Positions 1 to 9,831 of a DNA stretch of 64,000 bases are shown one piece after another. A model generated the notes under the pieces. That model was not told where the DNA came from and made no database searches. It worked only from the letters and a program-made list of their open reading frames with translations. The DNA is from Phymatolithon calcareum. Its lineage: Eukaryota > Rhodophyta > Florideophyceae > Hapalidiales. The stretch is taken from assembly GCA_977006965.1 (NCBI GenBank), contig OZ345372.1, forward strand, positions 1,674,001 to 1,738,000, in the 5' to 3' direction. Each line of letters starts with the position of its first letter. Positions within the stretch are counted from its first letter, which is position 1. A program made the translations under genes and the position numbers.

Positions 1-1
1 C

Positions 2-3000
2 GGTACGAAGCGCTTCTGCGTCGACTATAGGCGACTAAACGCTATGACCCTGAAAGACCGCTACCCGCTTCCTCGCATGGAGGACTGTCTTGATAGTCTC
101 GGCACGGCAAAGCTCTTCACCACCTTGGACTGCAACTCAGGCTTCTGGCAGATCCCCATCGCAGAGAAGGATCAACCAAAGACAGCCTTCACATGTCACG
201 CGGGAACATTCCAATGGAAGCGTATGCCGTTTGGCCTTTGTAATGCACCGGCCTCATACCAACGCACGTTGGATATCTTCCTTGCAGGGTTCATGTGGAA
301 GTCCTGCCTTGTGTACATTGACGATGTCATCATCTTTTCGGAAACTTTTGACGAGCACATTGGGCACGTACGCGAGGTGTTGCAGGCGCTTCAGCACGCC
401 GGGCTGTCTCTCAAGTTGAAGAAGTGCTCATTTTTCCGGAGTACAGTGGACTACCTTGGACATGTCGTGCGTCCAGGGATGCTTGAGGTTGCGACCAAAA
501 ACACAGCGGCCATCAAGGGCCTAACCTTCCCAGAGACGCAGCCGCAACTTCGCAGTTTTATCGGCATGTGTAACGTCTACCGTCGCTTCGTCCCGAATTT
601 CGCTCGTGTATCTGCCCCGCTGAATAAGCTTCTTGCTAAGGGCCAGTCGGCCACGCTGCCGTCACCAAACGAGGAGCAGCTAAAGGCTTTTAATCTCCTG
701 AAGAACGCCTTGCGAGCTCCTCCAGTCCTGCGGCTTCCACAACCGGGCCTTGAGTACTCGATAGACACGGACGCCTGCGACGAACAAATCGGCTGTGCAC
801 TGACGCAGACGCACGACGACGGGAAGAGATACCCTATCGGATTCTGGAGCCGTACGTTATGTCCACCGGAGCGGAACTATAGCGCCACCGAAAAAGAGTG
901 CCTCGCGGTCATCTGGGCAGTACAGATATTGAGGCCATACCTCGAGCACCGTCATTTTACTGTATACACAGATCACCAAGCGTTACGTTGGATATTCGAT
1001 TTGTCCGAGCTCAGCGGTCGCCTCGCTAGATGGCGGCTACGCCTCTTGGAGTTCGACATGACCGTTAAGTACAAGAAGGTCACCGACAACGTTGTAGCCG
1101 ACGCAATTTCAAGGCTTCCAACCTTCGGGTACACTCGACTGAAGCCCGATGTGGACATCCCGTGCTTTTTGATCGAAAAAGAACCGGATATCCGGGGCCC
1201 GGCGACGATCGCGCAATGTCAGAAGCGTGTTAATGTCTCGACATGGACGGACCTCGACTGGGATCCAGTTGATCCGCTCGAGGACATTCCAGCAGTTGCC
1301 GCATACATGGAACATGTTTTGGCACTCAAATCTGTCGAGGATGTACAAATATCCTTGGTCACCGTCGAGGATCTTTTAGCGGCACAGGATGCAGACGATG
1401 ATTGCAGCGAGGTACGGAAGAAGATAGTCGACGGCCTTCCGACGCAGTATGTAGAAGATCAACGTGGACTTCTCACAAGAGTTTCCCCAGTTGATGGGAC
1501 AGTGCAAATATTGGTGCCCAAGGCCCTCCGCCAGAAAATCTTGTACTTGGCACACCATACTCCGGTCGCAGGCCATCCTGGTATCACGCGACAGTACTAT
1601 ACAGTGCGTCGCACCTTCTACTGGCCCACCATGATGGCCGACATTCGCCATGCGTCGTCTCTCTGCCACGAGTGCTCAGTTGAGCGCGTCGGATTGCGGT
1701 CACACAAATCGCCATTAAAGCTCTTCCCGGCAAAAGAGCCATTAGAGTTCGTCGCAATTGACATACTTGGCCCAATGCAACGGTCCACGGCTGGCCATCG
1801 ATTCATCTTGGTCATCACAGACCGCTTTAGCAAACTGACTAAAGTTGTGCCCTTGACCAACATTCGCGCGCTCACCGTCGCCAATGCTATGCTCGATCAT
1901 TGGGTTCTTTGTTATGGCGCTCCAAGTCGTCTATTGTCCGACAATGGGACACAGTTCACGGCGAAGATCTTCCAGCATATGTGCACAAAGCTCGGCGTCA
2001 AGAATCTTTTCACCACGACGTACCACCCTCAAACAAACGGGCAAACCGAGCGATTCAATCGCACATTGCTGGCCGGTCTTCGGGCCTTTGTGGCAGAACA
2101 TCCACGGATGTGGCACGAGTATGCCGGCACACTTGCGTACGCATATAACACGCAGGTGCACAGTACGACAGGCCTTCCGCCATTTGCGTTGGTACTCGCA
2201 CGCAATCCGGACCCCATGGTCCTCCGCCAAGATTCGCCAGTTGCAGACGAAATAACACCAGGAAAAGCTCGAGAACGCTTTCGCGCCCGGTTAGACCGAT
2301 TGGTTTCCATCGCTTTGGCCAATACGACGCGTAACCAAGAGCGCATGAAGCGGAATTTCGACGCGCCCGTCAGGCCTTCTCGACAACCACGCATCGGCGA
2401 TCGCGTCTACTTCGAGCGCCAAGGACCGTCAGCTGATGACTCGTCCGGAATCCTTCGTCGCCACAAACTGCAGCCCAAGACAGAAGGACCATATGAGGTC
2501 ATTGGTGCATCATCCCACACAGTCACGATCAATCGAGACGGTCTGAACGAGACCGTATCCCTTGATCGTACGACGCTAGCACCTCAATCTCAAAGCTCCT
2601 CGCAGGAAGTCGAGCCCTATTCACTCGCGAGCAATAGCGGCCCCATGAGTTCCGGCCCTTCAAGACCTACCCCCAGTACAGATCCACCGAGAATCTTACG
2701 GCGTTCGCCTCGACAGTCTGCACAGCCTTCCAAATTGGAAAGCCAACCGTCGAGGCCCGAGACGGCCAAGTCTGCCATCAATGAGCATCCACGCGAACTT
2801 CGTACCTCGCATACACAGGAATCACCTCAAGAGCACGTTGTCGATCGCATCGTCGACTATGACAAAGGCGACATGACGTTCCGCGTTCGGTGGTATGGAT
2901 ATGCTCCTGAAGAAGACACTTGGGAACCTCCAGGATGCTTGCCATACAATCTTGTTGCCGCCTACTTCCGTCGTGAGAAGCGAAAGATTCCTCGTGACAT

Positions 3001-3019
3001 GCGTAAGCTTTGCGCGTAA
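2..3019 (+). CDS. Ty3/gypsy chromovirus Pol: RT, RNase H, integrase and chromodomain (5' partial)
   Basis: The frame is open from base 2, with the typical FCVDYRRLN stretch before the first Met at 44, so the N-terminal part lies outside the window. Numbering from that Met: the reverse transcriptase catalytic box YIDD is at 91-94 and LDCNSGFWQI at 28-37. RNase H has D241 (DTDACDE), ATEKECLAVIWA and TDHQALRW at 309-316. The integrase zinc domain has the H-H-C-C pattern, with CHEC at 541-544. The DDE core has D573 (AIDILGP), D633 (SDNGTQF) and E669 (QTNGQTERF). The C-terminus (about 935-985) is a chromodomain with VVDRIVDY, FRVRWYGY and EDTWEPP, which in this family targets integration to modified histones. 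No stop or frameshift interrupts 1,000 codons, so the copy is young. Gag and protease are not visible. Confidence 0.95.
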   Translation, partial: GTKRFCVDYRRLNAMTLKDRYPLPRMEDCLDSLGTAKLFTTLDCNSGFWQIPIAEKDQPKTAFTCHAGTFQWKRMPFGLCNAPASYQRTLDIFLAGFMWKSCLVYIDDVIIFSETFDEHIGHVREVLQALQHAGLSLKLKKCSFFRSTVDYLGHVVRPGMLEVATKNTAAIKGLTFPETQPQLRSFIGMCNVYRRFVPNFARVSAPLNKLLAKGQSATLPSPNEEQLKAFNLLKNALRAPPVLRLPQPGLEYSIDTDACDEQIGCALTQTHDDGKRYPIGFWSRTLCPPERNYSATEKECLAVIWAVQILRPYLEHRHFTVYTDHQALRWIFDLSELSGRLARWRLRLLEFDMTVKYKKVTDNVVADAISRLPTFGYTRLKPDVDIPCFLIEKEPDIRGPATIAQCQKRVNVSTWTDLDWDPVDPLEDIPAVAAYMEHVLALKSVEDVQISLVTVEDLLAAQDADDDCSEVRKKIVDGLPTQYVEDQRGLLTRVSPVDGTVQILVPKALRQKILYLAHHTPVAGHPGITRQYYTVRRTFYWPTMMADIRHASSLCHECSVERVGLRSHKSPLKLFPAKEPLEFVAIDILGPMQRSTAGHRFILVITDRFSKLTKVVPLTNIRALTVANAMLDHWVLCYGAPSRLLSDNGTQFTAKIFQHMCTKLGVKNLFTTTYHPQTNGQTERFNRTLLAGLRAFVAEHPRMWHEYAGTLAYAYNTQVHSTTGLPPFALVLARNPDPMVLRQDSPVADEITPGKARERFRARLDRLVSIALANTTRNQERMKRNFDAPVRPSRQPRIGDRVYFERQGPSADDSSGILRRHKLQPKTEGPYEVIGASSHTVTINRDGLNETVSLDRTTLAPQSQSSSQEVEPYSLASNSGPMSSGPSRPTPSTDPPRILRRSPRQSAQPSKLESQPSRPETAKSAINEHPRELRTSHTQESPQEHVVDRIVDYDKGDMTFRVRWYGYAPEEDTWEPPGCLPYNLVAAYFRREKRKIPRDMRKLCA

Positions 3020-3390
3020 GATCTTGCCACACGGGCCACTTAATGGGCAGACGGCGAAATCCCGCTTTCTTTCGTATATGGCTCATCAACAAGTCCGGCC
3101 GCCGCAAATTCCTGACCCTTCTGTTCGGCACCCAGACGACGGGTTGTATGCGGTCAACAAGGCATAGGTCACCTCGGTAAATCACCAACACCGTGCAGGC
3201 GTGGCAATTTTTTCGGCCATCCGCAAAACCAAATTTTTACCGATGGGTTTCTCTGTCAGGAATACGTGGACAGGAATACGTGGCAATTTCATGTAACCCT
3301 GACGAAACCTAAATTGCGCGTGGCCAAAGGGCACCTAGCTTCAGTACACAAACAACAACAACCGCACCCAGACGCGAATGGCAAAACGCT
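3020..3390. other. Region after gypsy pol; no gene, short direct repeat
   Basis: No ORF is convincing here. CAGGAATACGTGG occurs twice, at 3257-3269 and 3271-3283, with a 14-bp period. If the gypsy 3' LTR begins here, I cannot define its ends, because the matching 5' LTR is outside the window and no clear polypurine tract is visible. Confidence 0.4.
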
Positions 3391-5250
3391 CTATACCCTG
3401 CTACGCGGTCTCGGCGCCCCACGCCGAGCGACACGGTGCGTCGCGAAGTAACAGAGGGACAGGACCCACTCGGCCGCAGCACGGGCCCCCGGCACCGATT
3501 CAACTCGCCGTGCATGCTCCTCCTGGAGCTCATCGACATAACGGTCGATGAATCTTGCGCGTTCTTCTTGGCCCATCATGGCCAAATCGTGGGCCTCCAA
3601 AGGATGCCTCCCCAAACGCTCTAGCATGGGAGCCACCTTCGTGTCCACAAGGACCTCGGCCATTCTCTCCTGCCGCGCAAACACCTCGCCGGTATCCACA
3701 GGCTCAACACGATACAGCGGACGCGTCTCTTTCTCGCCGTCGCTAATCTCGACAATATCGGCCTCAAGGGCCAAGCTCCATAAGCGCAAGGCTTCGTCCA
3801 CTACCGATGCCAGAGGAGCCCCTGTGATTTCTTTATCTCGTTCCTGGACCCCCTGGACTTCGGTCCCCGTCTCAAGGTCGTAGAAAGACAAAGGCCCATT
3901 GGGGGCCACACGACGTGCGGAGCGGGCTTTTGATCTGGGATCATCATCGCGCTCGTCGGGCTCTTGTACATCCGGTTCGATTTCGGCGAAGACCTCTGCT
4001 GATTCAGCCACCTGGCCTTTGACAGGAATGCTTACCGGCAGAGAATTCATCGCCAGAGGTGAAGTACGCCCTGGTTGTCTCAATGCACGTGGAACCTCCC
4101 ACTCTGCTCGAGTGGTGGACTCAAGAGAGGCGAACGAAATCCCCTGCAATCCGCCGGGAACGACCCCCTTTCCAGTGTTTCGATTGCGATAGGAAGACAG
4201 ATCACCGCTAAGTCGGGCTCCTCGTGCATCGTCTCTTTCCCCGCCGCGCATGACATTCGGAACAAGTGGTCGCCACGTGGCCGTGTCGAACGGTACGAAG
4301 TCTCCGGACGCGAACACCGGCGCATGTACGTCGCTTCGTCTCGGCCGTCGAGTCTGTGCTGGATCCACCTTAGACCATCGCACGTCTCGCACGGCATCCA
4401 GCAGCGCGTCAACTCTTTGGCCCTTCTTGGCATCTCCGCCACATAGGCCAACCCCTCCAATGCGCGACATCCCCTCTAGTAAGGCAGGCGGAACCCACCA
4501 CAAGCGCCCACGACGGCCATCTCCCGCCTCCGCCAACAGTTCCACAGCAACTGCGCGGGCCCATTGGCCGAAGAAGGCCGCCCAAAGGGCATGATTTAAA
4601 GCGCCGCGCTCGGTGGCTGTTTCCGTAGGAATGTACGGCGCCTCGGCCATTAAAACGCCCCATACCTGGCAAACTAATGGTGTCGCAGGGCAGAACCCAT
4701 GATGTACCTCGAAGGATGACCAGCAGCTCGGCAATCGTATGTACATGCCCCTCGTGACGGCTTCCGGCGTCAATACGTCCCCCTCGACATGAGCCTCCTC
4801 GAGGAATGCGCCATGTTCGTGGCGCCAACGGCGGACATCACGCTTGCGGCGAAAAAATGACCGATTACGCCCATTATGAGGACATGCCAACTCATTGGGG
4901 AAATCCAGTCCATCAAGGACGCGGCCATCGAACTGGGCCAGGGATAAGCACCACTGGGGTACGGCCGTCTTCCAGAAGAAGGACGTGACCCAACGCTGCT
5001 CTGATAGGGTTTCGACGCTCGTCACGTCGGCCTCTGCCCAACTTGGAAATGGAATTGGTCTACTTACCCGCGAGGCCCTGACGGCCAATTTACAATCCCA
5101 CCTCGAGCCACGCGGTGCCTCAAACCGAACTCCGATTCCAGGGTGTTCGAACGCCATATTTCTCGAAACGCGCACTTGCCAATCGCGCGAGGCCCGTATG
5201 GCCAATGGTATTTCGATCCCGAATCGCCGCGCAACGGGGCAGTCCTCCAT
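3391..5250 (-). CDS. Unrecognised 619-aa protein
   Basis: This is one long uninterrupted minus-strand frame. It is open further upstream (to about 5346), but the first ATG is at 5250. The frame upstream of that contains CAG|GTGAGT at about 5329-5337, a perfect splice-donor sequence, so a 5' exon is possible. The product is GC-rich, acidic toward the middle and Arg-rich at both ends. It has a Trp-rich central stretch (WGVLMAEAP, LWAAFFGQWARA, LWWVPPALL) and a C-terminal Glu/Arg-rich helical part (EELQEEHARRVES-like). I see no transmembrane segment and no motif I can name. It lies on the strand opposite the gypsy pol, which ends about 370 bp away. It could be an orphan host gene or the gag-like ORF of an uncharacterised element. 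An ORF this long is unlikely by chance at moderate GC, but the function is unknown. Confidence 0.5.
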   Translation of the reverse strand: MEDCPVARRFGIEIPLAIRASRDWQVRVSRNMAFEHPGIGVRFEAPRGSRWDCKLAVRASRVSRPIPFPSWAEADVTSVETLSEQRWVTSFFWKTAVPQWCLSLAQFDGRVLDGLDFPNELACPHNGRNRSFFRRKRDVRRWRHEHGAFLEEAHVEGDVLTPEAVTRGMYIRLPSCWSSFEVHHGFCPATPLVCQVWGVLMAEAPYIPTETATERGALNHALWAAFFGQWARAVAVELLAEAGDGRRGRLWWVPPALLEGMSRIGGVGLCGGDAKKGQRVDALLDAVRDVRWSKVDPAQTRRPRRSDVHAPVFASGDFVPFDTATWRPLVPNVMRGGERDDARGARLSGDLSSYRNRNTGKGVVPGGLQGISFASLESTTRAEWEVPRALRQPGRTSPLAMNSLPVSIPVKGQVAESAEVFAEIEPDVQEPDERDDDPRSKARSARRVAPNGPLSFYDLETGTEVQGVQERDKEITGAPLASVVDEALRLWSLALEADIVEISDGEKETRPLYRVEPVDTGEVFARQERMAEVLVDTKVAPMLERLGRHPLEAHDLAMMGQEERARFIDRYVDELQEEHARRVESVPGARAAAEWVLSLCYFATHRVARRGAPRPRSRV

Positions 5251-5434
5251 TGTCACTGTTTGCACTCCACGTCGCTTCAGCTCACTGTCCGCGCCGAAGC
5301 CCCACGGGAGACTCAGAGCGTTTTCACTCACCTGGAACGGCCTCACGTCTGGAGAGGGGGGTGGTGTAGTATACCGCGTTTTCCCTGGATAGTTTTCGAA
5401 CCTAGGCGCCTATGGCCATTGCACACGTGTACAC

Positions 5435-6076
5435 TCACACGTATATGCGCGTGATGACAGTAGAGTACACCCCTGAATCCCTTATGATAGATATGATAGT
5501 TAGATATGAGAATAGTCGCCTTACAGCGCTCGATTTGTCGATGAGTACTGTAAGCGGCCGACGGTTATTTAGGACCGCCGGCGAGCCGACTGGTAAAACA
5601 ACAAACCTTTTCGGAACAAGCTTGGCTTCTGGAGGAAGGACTACGGGTCCACCATCCGGACTCCTCGCAGTTCCACTCGGCTTGGCCATCAAACGGATAG
5701 TTAGATATGAGAATAGTCGCCTTACAGCGCTCGATTTGTCGATGAGTACTGTAAGCGGCCGACGGTTATTTAGGACCGCCGGCGAGCCGACTGGTAAAAC
5801 AACAAACCTTTTCGGAACAAGCTTGGCTTCTGGAGGAAGGACTACGGGTCCACCATCCGGACTCCTCGCAGTTCCACTCGGCTTGGCCATCAAACGGCCT
5901 TGCTCCATTCTCGAGCTGGACGCTTCCAGGCGAGGAAGCGCTACCTCTAACCTTCGCCCACGGCACTTGCTTTTGCGTCGTCGAAAACGCGCGCCGCACA
6001 ATGTGCGCCACAGCATTACGGCCCTTCTTGCGGCCACCCAATATACAGTCAAACCCCCAGACGCTCTGCCTCCCAT
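5435..6076 (-). CDS. Putative ORF containing a duplicated 67-codon block
   Basis: This is a 213-codon ATG-initiated frame on the same strand as the 619-aa ORF and upstream of it. Two identical 67-aa blocks (beginning LMAKPSGTARSPDGG) come from the 201-bp tandem duplication. Because 201 is a multiple of 3, other frames also stay open, including a 268-codon one on the plus strand, so coding on either strand is uncertain. The N-terminal third is Arg-rich. No family is recognised. It could be the 5' exon of the downstream ORF, or just non-coding DNA. Confidence 0.22.
   Translation of the reverse strand: MGGRASGGLTVYWVAARRAVMLWRTLCGARFRRRKSKCRGRRLEVALPRLEASSSRMEQGRLMAKPSGTARSPDGGPVVLPPEAKLVPKRFVVLPVGSPAVLNNRRPLTVLIDKSSAVRRLFSYLTIRLMAKPSGTARSPDGGPVVLPPEAKLVPKRFVVLPVGSPAVLNNRRPLTVLIDKSSAVRRLFSYLTIISIIRDSGVYSTVITRIYV
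5495..5896. repeat. Perfect tandem duplication, 2 x 201 bp
   Basis: The unit at 5495-5695 starts GATAGTTAGATATGAG and ends CCATCAAACG. It is followed directly by what looks like an identical copy at 5696-5896. I found no mismatch by eye. This implies a very recent duplication or an assembly artefact. The period equals 67 codons. Confidence 0.93.
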
Positions 6077-6151
6077 CTTGGCGCCTTGGGACGCAATCCC
6101 AAGGCCCCCGTATAGCGGCCCGTCAGCCGACCGTTATACTACAGCGATTTT

Positions 6152-6709
6152 TCAATTTTTGTGCTCCTCTCCCAATTTGTGGGCATTAAAAAGCACCTTA
6201 TTCTTATACCACGTATGACACAAGTCACATTGACTATTTACCCAGTTAGAACTGGTATTCTCCAAATCGAGGATCGCTTTGCCGAAACCCTTCTTATGTA
6301 TGAGAACCTTGATATAATTCTCTGAAATGTTATGATCGGTAAAAGATTCGGTTGGTCCTTTCCGATAGCCAGAAACATTACAGGAAGTCCGACCAATCAG
6401 CTTGTTCTCGCCTATGGCGTTGATTTTCGGCACCCTTTTGTGAGCGTTAAATTCTAACGCCGTTCTAAACGTCTCTTCTCTCTTGATTTTCGGATAAATT
6501 TCAGATGTATCCTCGATTTCTATAATTTCGATTACTTTTCGAGGATTTTCGGTAATTTCATTATTTTTCAATAATTTTTCGATTGGAGGGGGGGTCGAAA
6601 CGACCTTAGTTTTAAGGTCCGATGGGGACTTCTTTTGGACCTCGTGGTCCGATTGGTCCTGAAAAGTGTTCGATGGGGCCTTAGTGCCTTTTCCGGACTT
6701 TTCGGACAT
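6152..6709 (-). CDS. AT-rich 185-aa protein with C-terminal U1-type zinc finger
   Basis: The first ATG of this frame is at 6709 and the frame is clean to the stop. The product is low-complexity and Lys/Glu/Ile-rich over residues 1-150. The extreme C-terminus reads CDLCHTWYKNKV then LFNAHKLGEEHKN, giving C-x2-C-x12-H-x5-H. That is the spacing of matrin/U1-type C2H2 fingers, which bind RNA or DNA. Base composition drops sharply to AT-rich compared with the GC-rich ORFs to the left, and stays AT-rich to about 7.3 kb, suggesting a different origin from its neighbours. It may be a full small gene, or the first ORF of an unrecognised mobile element. No partner ORF follows it. Confidence 0.42.
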   Translation of the reverse strand: MSEKSGKGTKAPSNTFQDQSDHEVQKKSPSDLKTKVVSTPPPIEKLLKNNEITENPRKVIEIIEIEDTSEIYPKIKREETFRTALEFNAHKRVPKINAIGENKLIGRTSCNVSGYRKGPTESFTDHNISENYIKVLIHKKGFGKAILDLENTSSNWVNSQCDLCHTWYKNKVLFNAHKLGEEHKN

Positions 6710-6739
6710 TTTTGAATTATTTTCGGAATTGTTCAATGT

Positions 6740-8090
6740 AACTCAAATATTCAGAAATTTTCATAAAATTTGATTGGTTAGTGATCGTGTTGTCCGGTGC
6801 TACCAATCATAACGACTTATTATTTTGATATTGTCGTTCTGATATTTCGTTGGAATTTTGTCGGAACTTTTAAATGTTGGAATGGAATTTTTACTTTACC
6901 TTTGAGTTTTAGTTTTGATTCTTGGTCAAGAGGTACTAGACTTAATGTCCTTTAGACCTTCTTTGACGTTACTCGGAGTGGTTTGCTCCGCTTTTGTCTT
7001 GCCTTCTCTAGCAAAGCACGACGCCTGTTCGTCTTATATAGACAATAGTCGCATCTTCCATTCTAAACTAAACCTATTTTTTACATATAAAAAGCCCGAT
7101 TTTGGTTCCACTTCCTAGTTAATTGTTGGAATCTAATTTGGACCAATAACACTACGTTTTACAGAAATTTTGCAATGACACTTGTAACACTCGTGTATTT
7201 GCATACGTGGCATTTTGCACTACAGGTGTAGCATTTACTGTAATGCGCAACGTAGCAATCGTACTTGTAGTACAAGTGTAAGCAGTGTAACAGTGACATC
7301 GTTACACACGTGTCCGAGCATACGCTCGTACGCCGTTTCGTGCACCGTGATCAATACACGGCGCCTATTTTTGGTGCCACATTTGGAGTAACATTGTTTG
7401 AGGTGGTCCTACGGGTTCCTGCAGCCGGTCTTCTAGATGAATGATACGATAGGAGTGGGGCAGCTCGGCCTCGGGCACCGCTGCTGCAGGCAGTCTCTCT
7501 CGACCACGGTGCTGGATGCTCTCTCGATCACATGCAGCTTTACATTGCAAACGAACAGCATCAATGCGAACAAGATTTCTTTAGGGCTCGGCTTGCTCAT
7601 GGCGACTAGGGGCCCTCGTACTCGGTGGAATGGATCAGGTGAGAATGATCGCCGTTATTGAGACTGTATTGTATACCGCTTGAATCTGTGTTTCACAGTC
7701 TACGTAACTACGTTGTTCGCACAGCTGATGCCTTGGCAAGCATAAATTTACGCCGGATTTTGATGTTAGCCGGTAAGCTAACGAAACGTAGCCGTTCACG
7801 TGACGAGACTCCACGTAGCATATTGATTGGGGCCTCGGCGATGCAATAAGAATTGCAATACCGGAGCTCTCCTCAAGCTCACATTGCAATTCCATATTGC
7901 AATGTATTGCAATCCCAATATATTGGGACTGGGACCTACACGCCAGTATGGGATAACTTGATGACCAGCAAGTCAATAGACAGTGAAAGTTTAGTTGTTG
8001 GACTAACACACAGTGAACGGCATGGAGACGTTACTCTTTTACAGGAGGACAAGGGTAGTGCAGCGCCAAGTACACTAGACCTGAGCCTAC
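6740..8090. other. AT-rich intergenic stretch with short palindromes
   Basis: I find no supported gene. 6740-7130 is AT-rich. 7140-7340 is dense in GTGTAAC/CACTTGTA-type short repeats, including the palindrome ACTTGTAGTACAAGT. 7849-7927 holds the ATTGCAAT cluster listed separately. Confidence 0.4.
7852..7927. repeat. Four ATTGCAAT octamers plus a 14-bp palindrome
   Basis: The palindromic octamer ATTGCAAT occurs at 7852-7859, 7883-7890, 7896-7903 and 7906-7913. It is followed immediately by the perfect palindrome CCCAATATATTGGG at 7914-7927. This could be a protein-binding cluster or a decayed repeat. No adjacent gene is certain. Confidence 0.6.
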
Positions 8091-8477
8091 GCAAAGAATG
8101 AGAAGAGCAGCGCGAGAGGCTGAATTAGCAGAACGAAAAAGACAAAAAAACCCTTGAAAAGGTTGTAAAACTCGGGGTTCGGTCTATACAGGCTCTTTCT
8201 ATACCGCACATGCCCGTGCCCATTCCTCCCCGATGTAATTACAGTAGAACTGGGCAATTCCCACCTAGTCCATACCGGATTGTGTATGCCCTGTGCCAGA
8301 AATTCTATTTTAGATGACTGCATCCATGCATGGCTGGGCTCACCCACGGTCTTGCTCGTACTGCACTATTCTCCAATTTATGGAAACTAATGATCGCGCT
8401 GACCGTTGCACAGAATGCGATAAATACCACCCAGGTAACCCAGCACAACGGGAAAATCGGAGAAGCACGAGAACTGT

Positions 8478-8837
8478 TCAAATCCCGGACCGTACAGGGG
8501 CTCGCAATGCGACTGCAGTCCCCGGCCGCCCCTGTAGTAGTCTAAAAGATCTTTTGAACTCGGACTCACTCAAAAGACCGGTAACGCGTTCGAAACACTG
8601 CCGATCACGCCTACGCAATGCTGAGCGAAATCGCCTCTCAAGCTTGTCGGCAAACGATATGTCAACAAGCGAGAGCAAGATAGTGACGATGCTGCCCACA
8701 ATAGCTACAGTATTTGCGCATCCATCGTCGACACCAATGACAACAGCGAACAGCAAAATCAGTTTGAATGGGTCATGGAGGGGTAAACAAGCATTGTCTT
8801 CGCGCCAAATCAAAATTTCACGCCAAGTGGGAAGCAA
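8478..8837 (-). CDS. Possible small membrane-protein exon
   Basis: This is a 119-codon minus-strand frame. It begins at a TTG and stays open further upstream into the hairpin at 8830-8922, so the true start is unknown. It encodes hydrophobic runs (LILLFAVVIGV and TVAIVGSIVTILLSLV) followed by an Arg-rich segment (ERRFRSALRRRDR), which fits one or two transmembrane helices with a positive cytoplasmic side. An antisense ORF of 190 codons covers the same bases and looks less protein-like. No family is recognised. Confidence 0.28.
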   Translation of the reverse strand: MLPTWREILIWREDNACLPLHDPFKLILLFAVVIGVDDGCANTVAIVGSIVTILLSLVDISFADKLERRFRSALRRRDRQCFERVTGLLSESEFKRSFRLLQGRPGTAVALRAPVRSGI

Positions 8838-8922
8838 AACGGGCAGAACAGGACTGTTAACTTCTTTCCCTCGGGAAAGAAGTTAACTGTCCTGTTCTGC
8901 CCGTTCTGCCCGTTTTGCTTCC
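8830..8922. repeat. Near-perfect hairpin, arms about 41 and 50 bp, 2-nt loop
   Basis: The left arm, 8830-8870, starts GGAAGCAAAACGGGCAGAAC and ends CTTCTTTCCC. The right arm, 8873-8922, is its reverse complement, except that GGGCAGAAC is present twice (a 9-bp extra copy) and one base differs (CTG/CAG). Only TC separates the arms. Confidence 0.93.
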
Positions 8923-9780
8923 GAATGAGAAACTACAGTACCGTTCATCCAATATTATGCCCTAAAATTCGGGCATGGGCATGAGCACAAGCGGTATAGA
9001 CCGAGCCTCATCAGTTTGTCGAAGACCCGTTGACGTCGATCAAAAGAGTCTGGACCGCATACATTTTTCTTGTCATACAAACTCTGCAAAACCTGCAGCG
9101 AAGATTCCTTCGTTCAGCCTTGTTGGCTCCGCAATGAAAAGTTGCACCCTGGCTGACATACCTCTTCGCATATTGGCTGTCCTTCGTGGGCCAACTCTGA
9201 GCTAACAATCCAAATATAAGTTTTCATTCCTATTTAAATCTCTTCTTCTTCGTCAAAAGATCTAAAGGTGCGAGATGAATTCGATACATTCCGTGGGCAC
9301 AAAATGAATCCCACAGGAGCGCAATATGAACGAATACCTTCCTCGCCCTGATCGCCTCTTCCATATTGTTGCTTTTCTCTGGTGTCTACAATGGACGTGC
9401 TCATCATACGCGAATTGTTCATGTGCAGGCTTCGGGTTGCCGTCTCGTTATTTTTGCTGTCTTTTCTCGTTCATCGTCGTCGCAAGATTTACCTGCAAGT
9501 AATGTCATCTTTAGTCTTGAGCGTTGTCTCAGTTTTGCACTTAGGCTCGTCGCCCGACCTTAGAAGGGGGGCCATCGACGAAAGCCGATATCCATCGATT
9601 ATGTACTATTGACTTCAGTCGACGATGACGAAGTAAATCTTCATCTTGATTTCAGCCTACACACAACTCGTGAACCATGTTCACACGGCCAACAACATGG
9701 CGATAGGTGGGATTTTTGAATTCTACAGTCGTAAATCGAAACAAACTGTAAATTGCATTCAGAGCATTTTTCCCGCCTTG
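8923..9780. other. No gene seen
   Basis: Only short frames occur in this stretch. None has protein-like composition or a recognisable motif. Confidence 0.4.
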
Positions 9781-9785
9781 AGATA

Positions 9786-9831
9786 GATTTTTATTTAAAA
9801 ATTGTCAACGCATCTGCAGAAGCTTGGGTCA
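9786..9831 (-). repeat. Element D 3'-tail fragment
   Basis: ATTTTTATTTAAAAATTGTCAACGC and the CATCTGCAGAAGCTTGGGTC block match the tail of the inserted element at 38792-38983 and the fragment at 51788-51837. Read on the minus strand, the family ends in AATAAAAATCT. A weaker match to the CATCTGCAGACGCTT core lies at about 13763-13778. Confidence 0.5.

Noticed and set aside
5412-6218. 268-codon plus-strand ORF over the tandem repeat
   Set aside because: Its length is inflated by the in-frame 201-bp duplication. A minus-strand frame is equally open, and neither matches a family.
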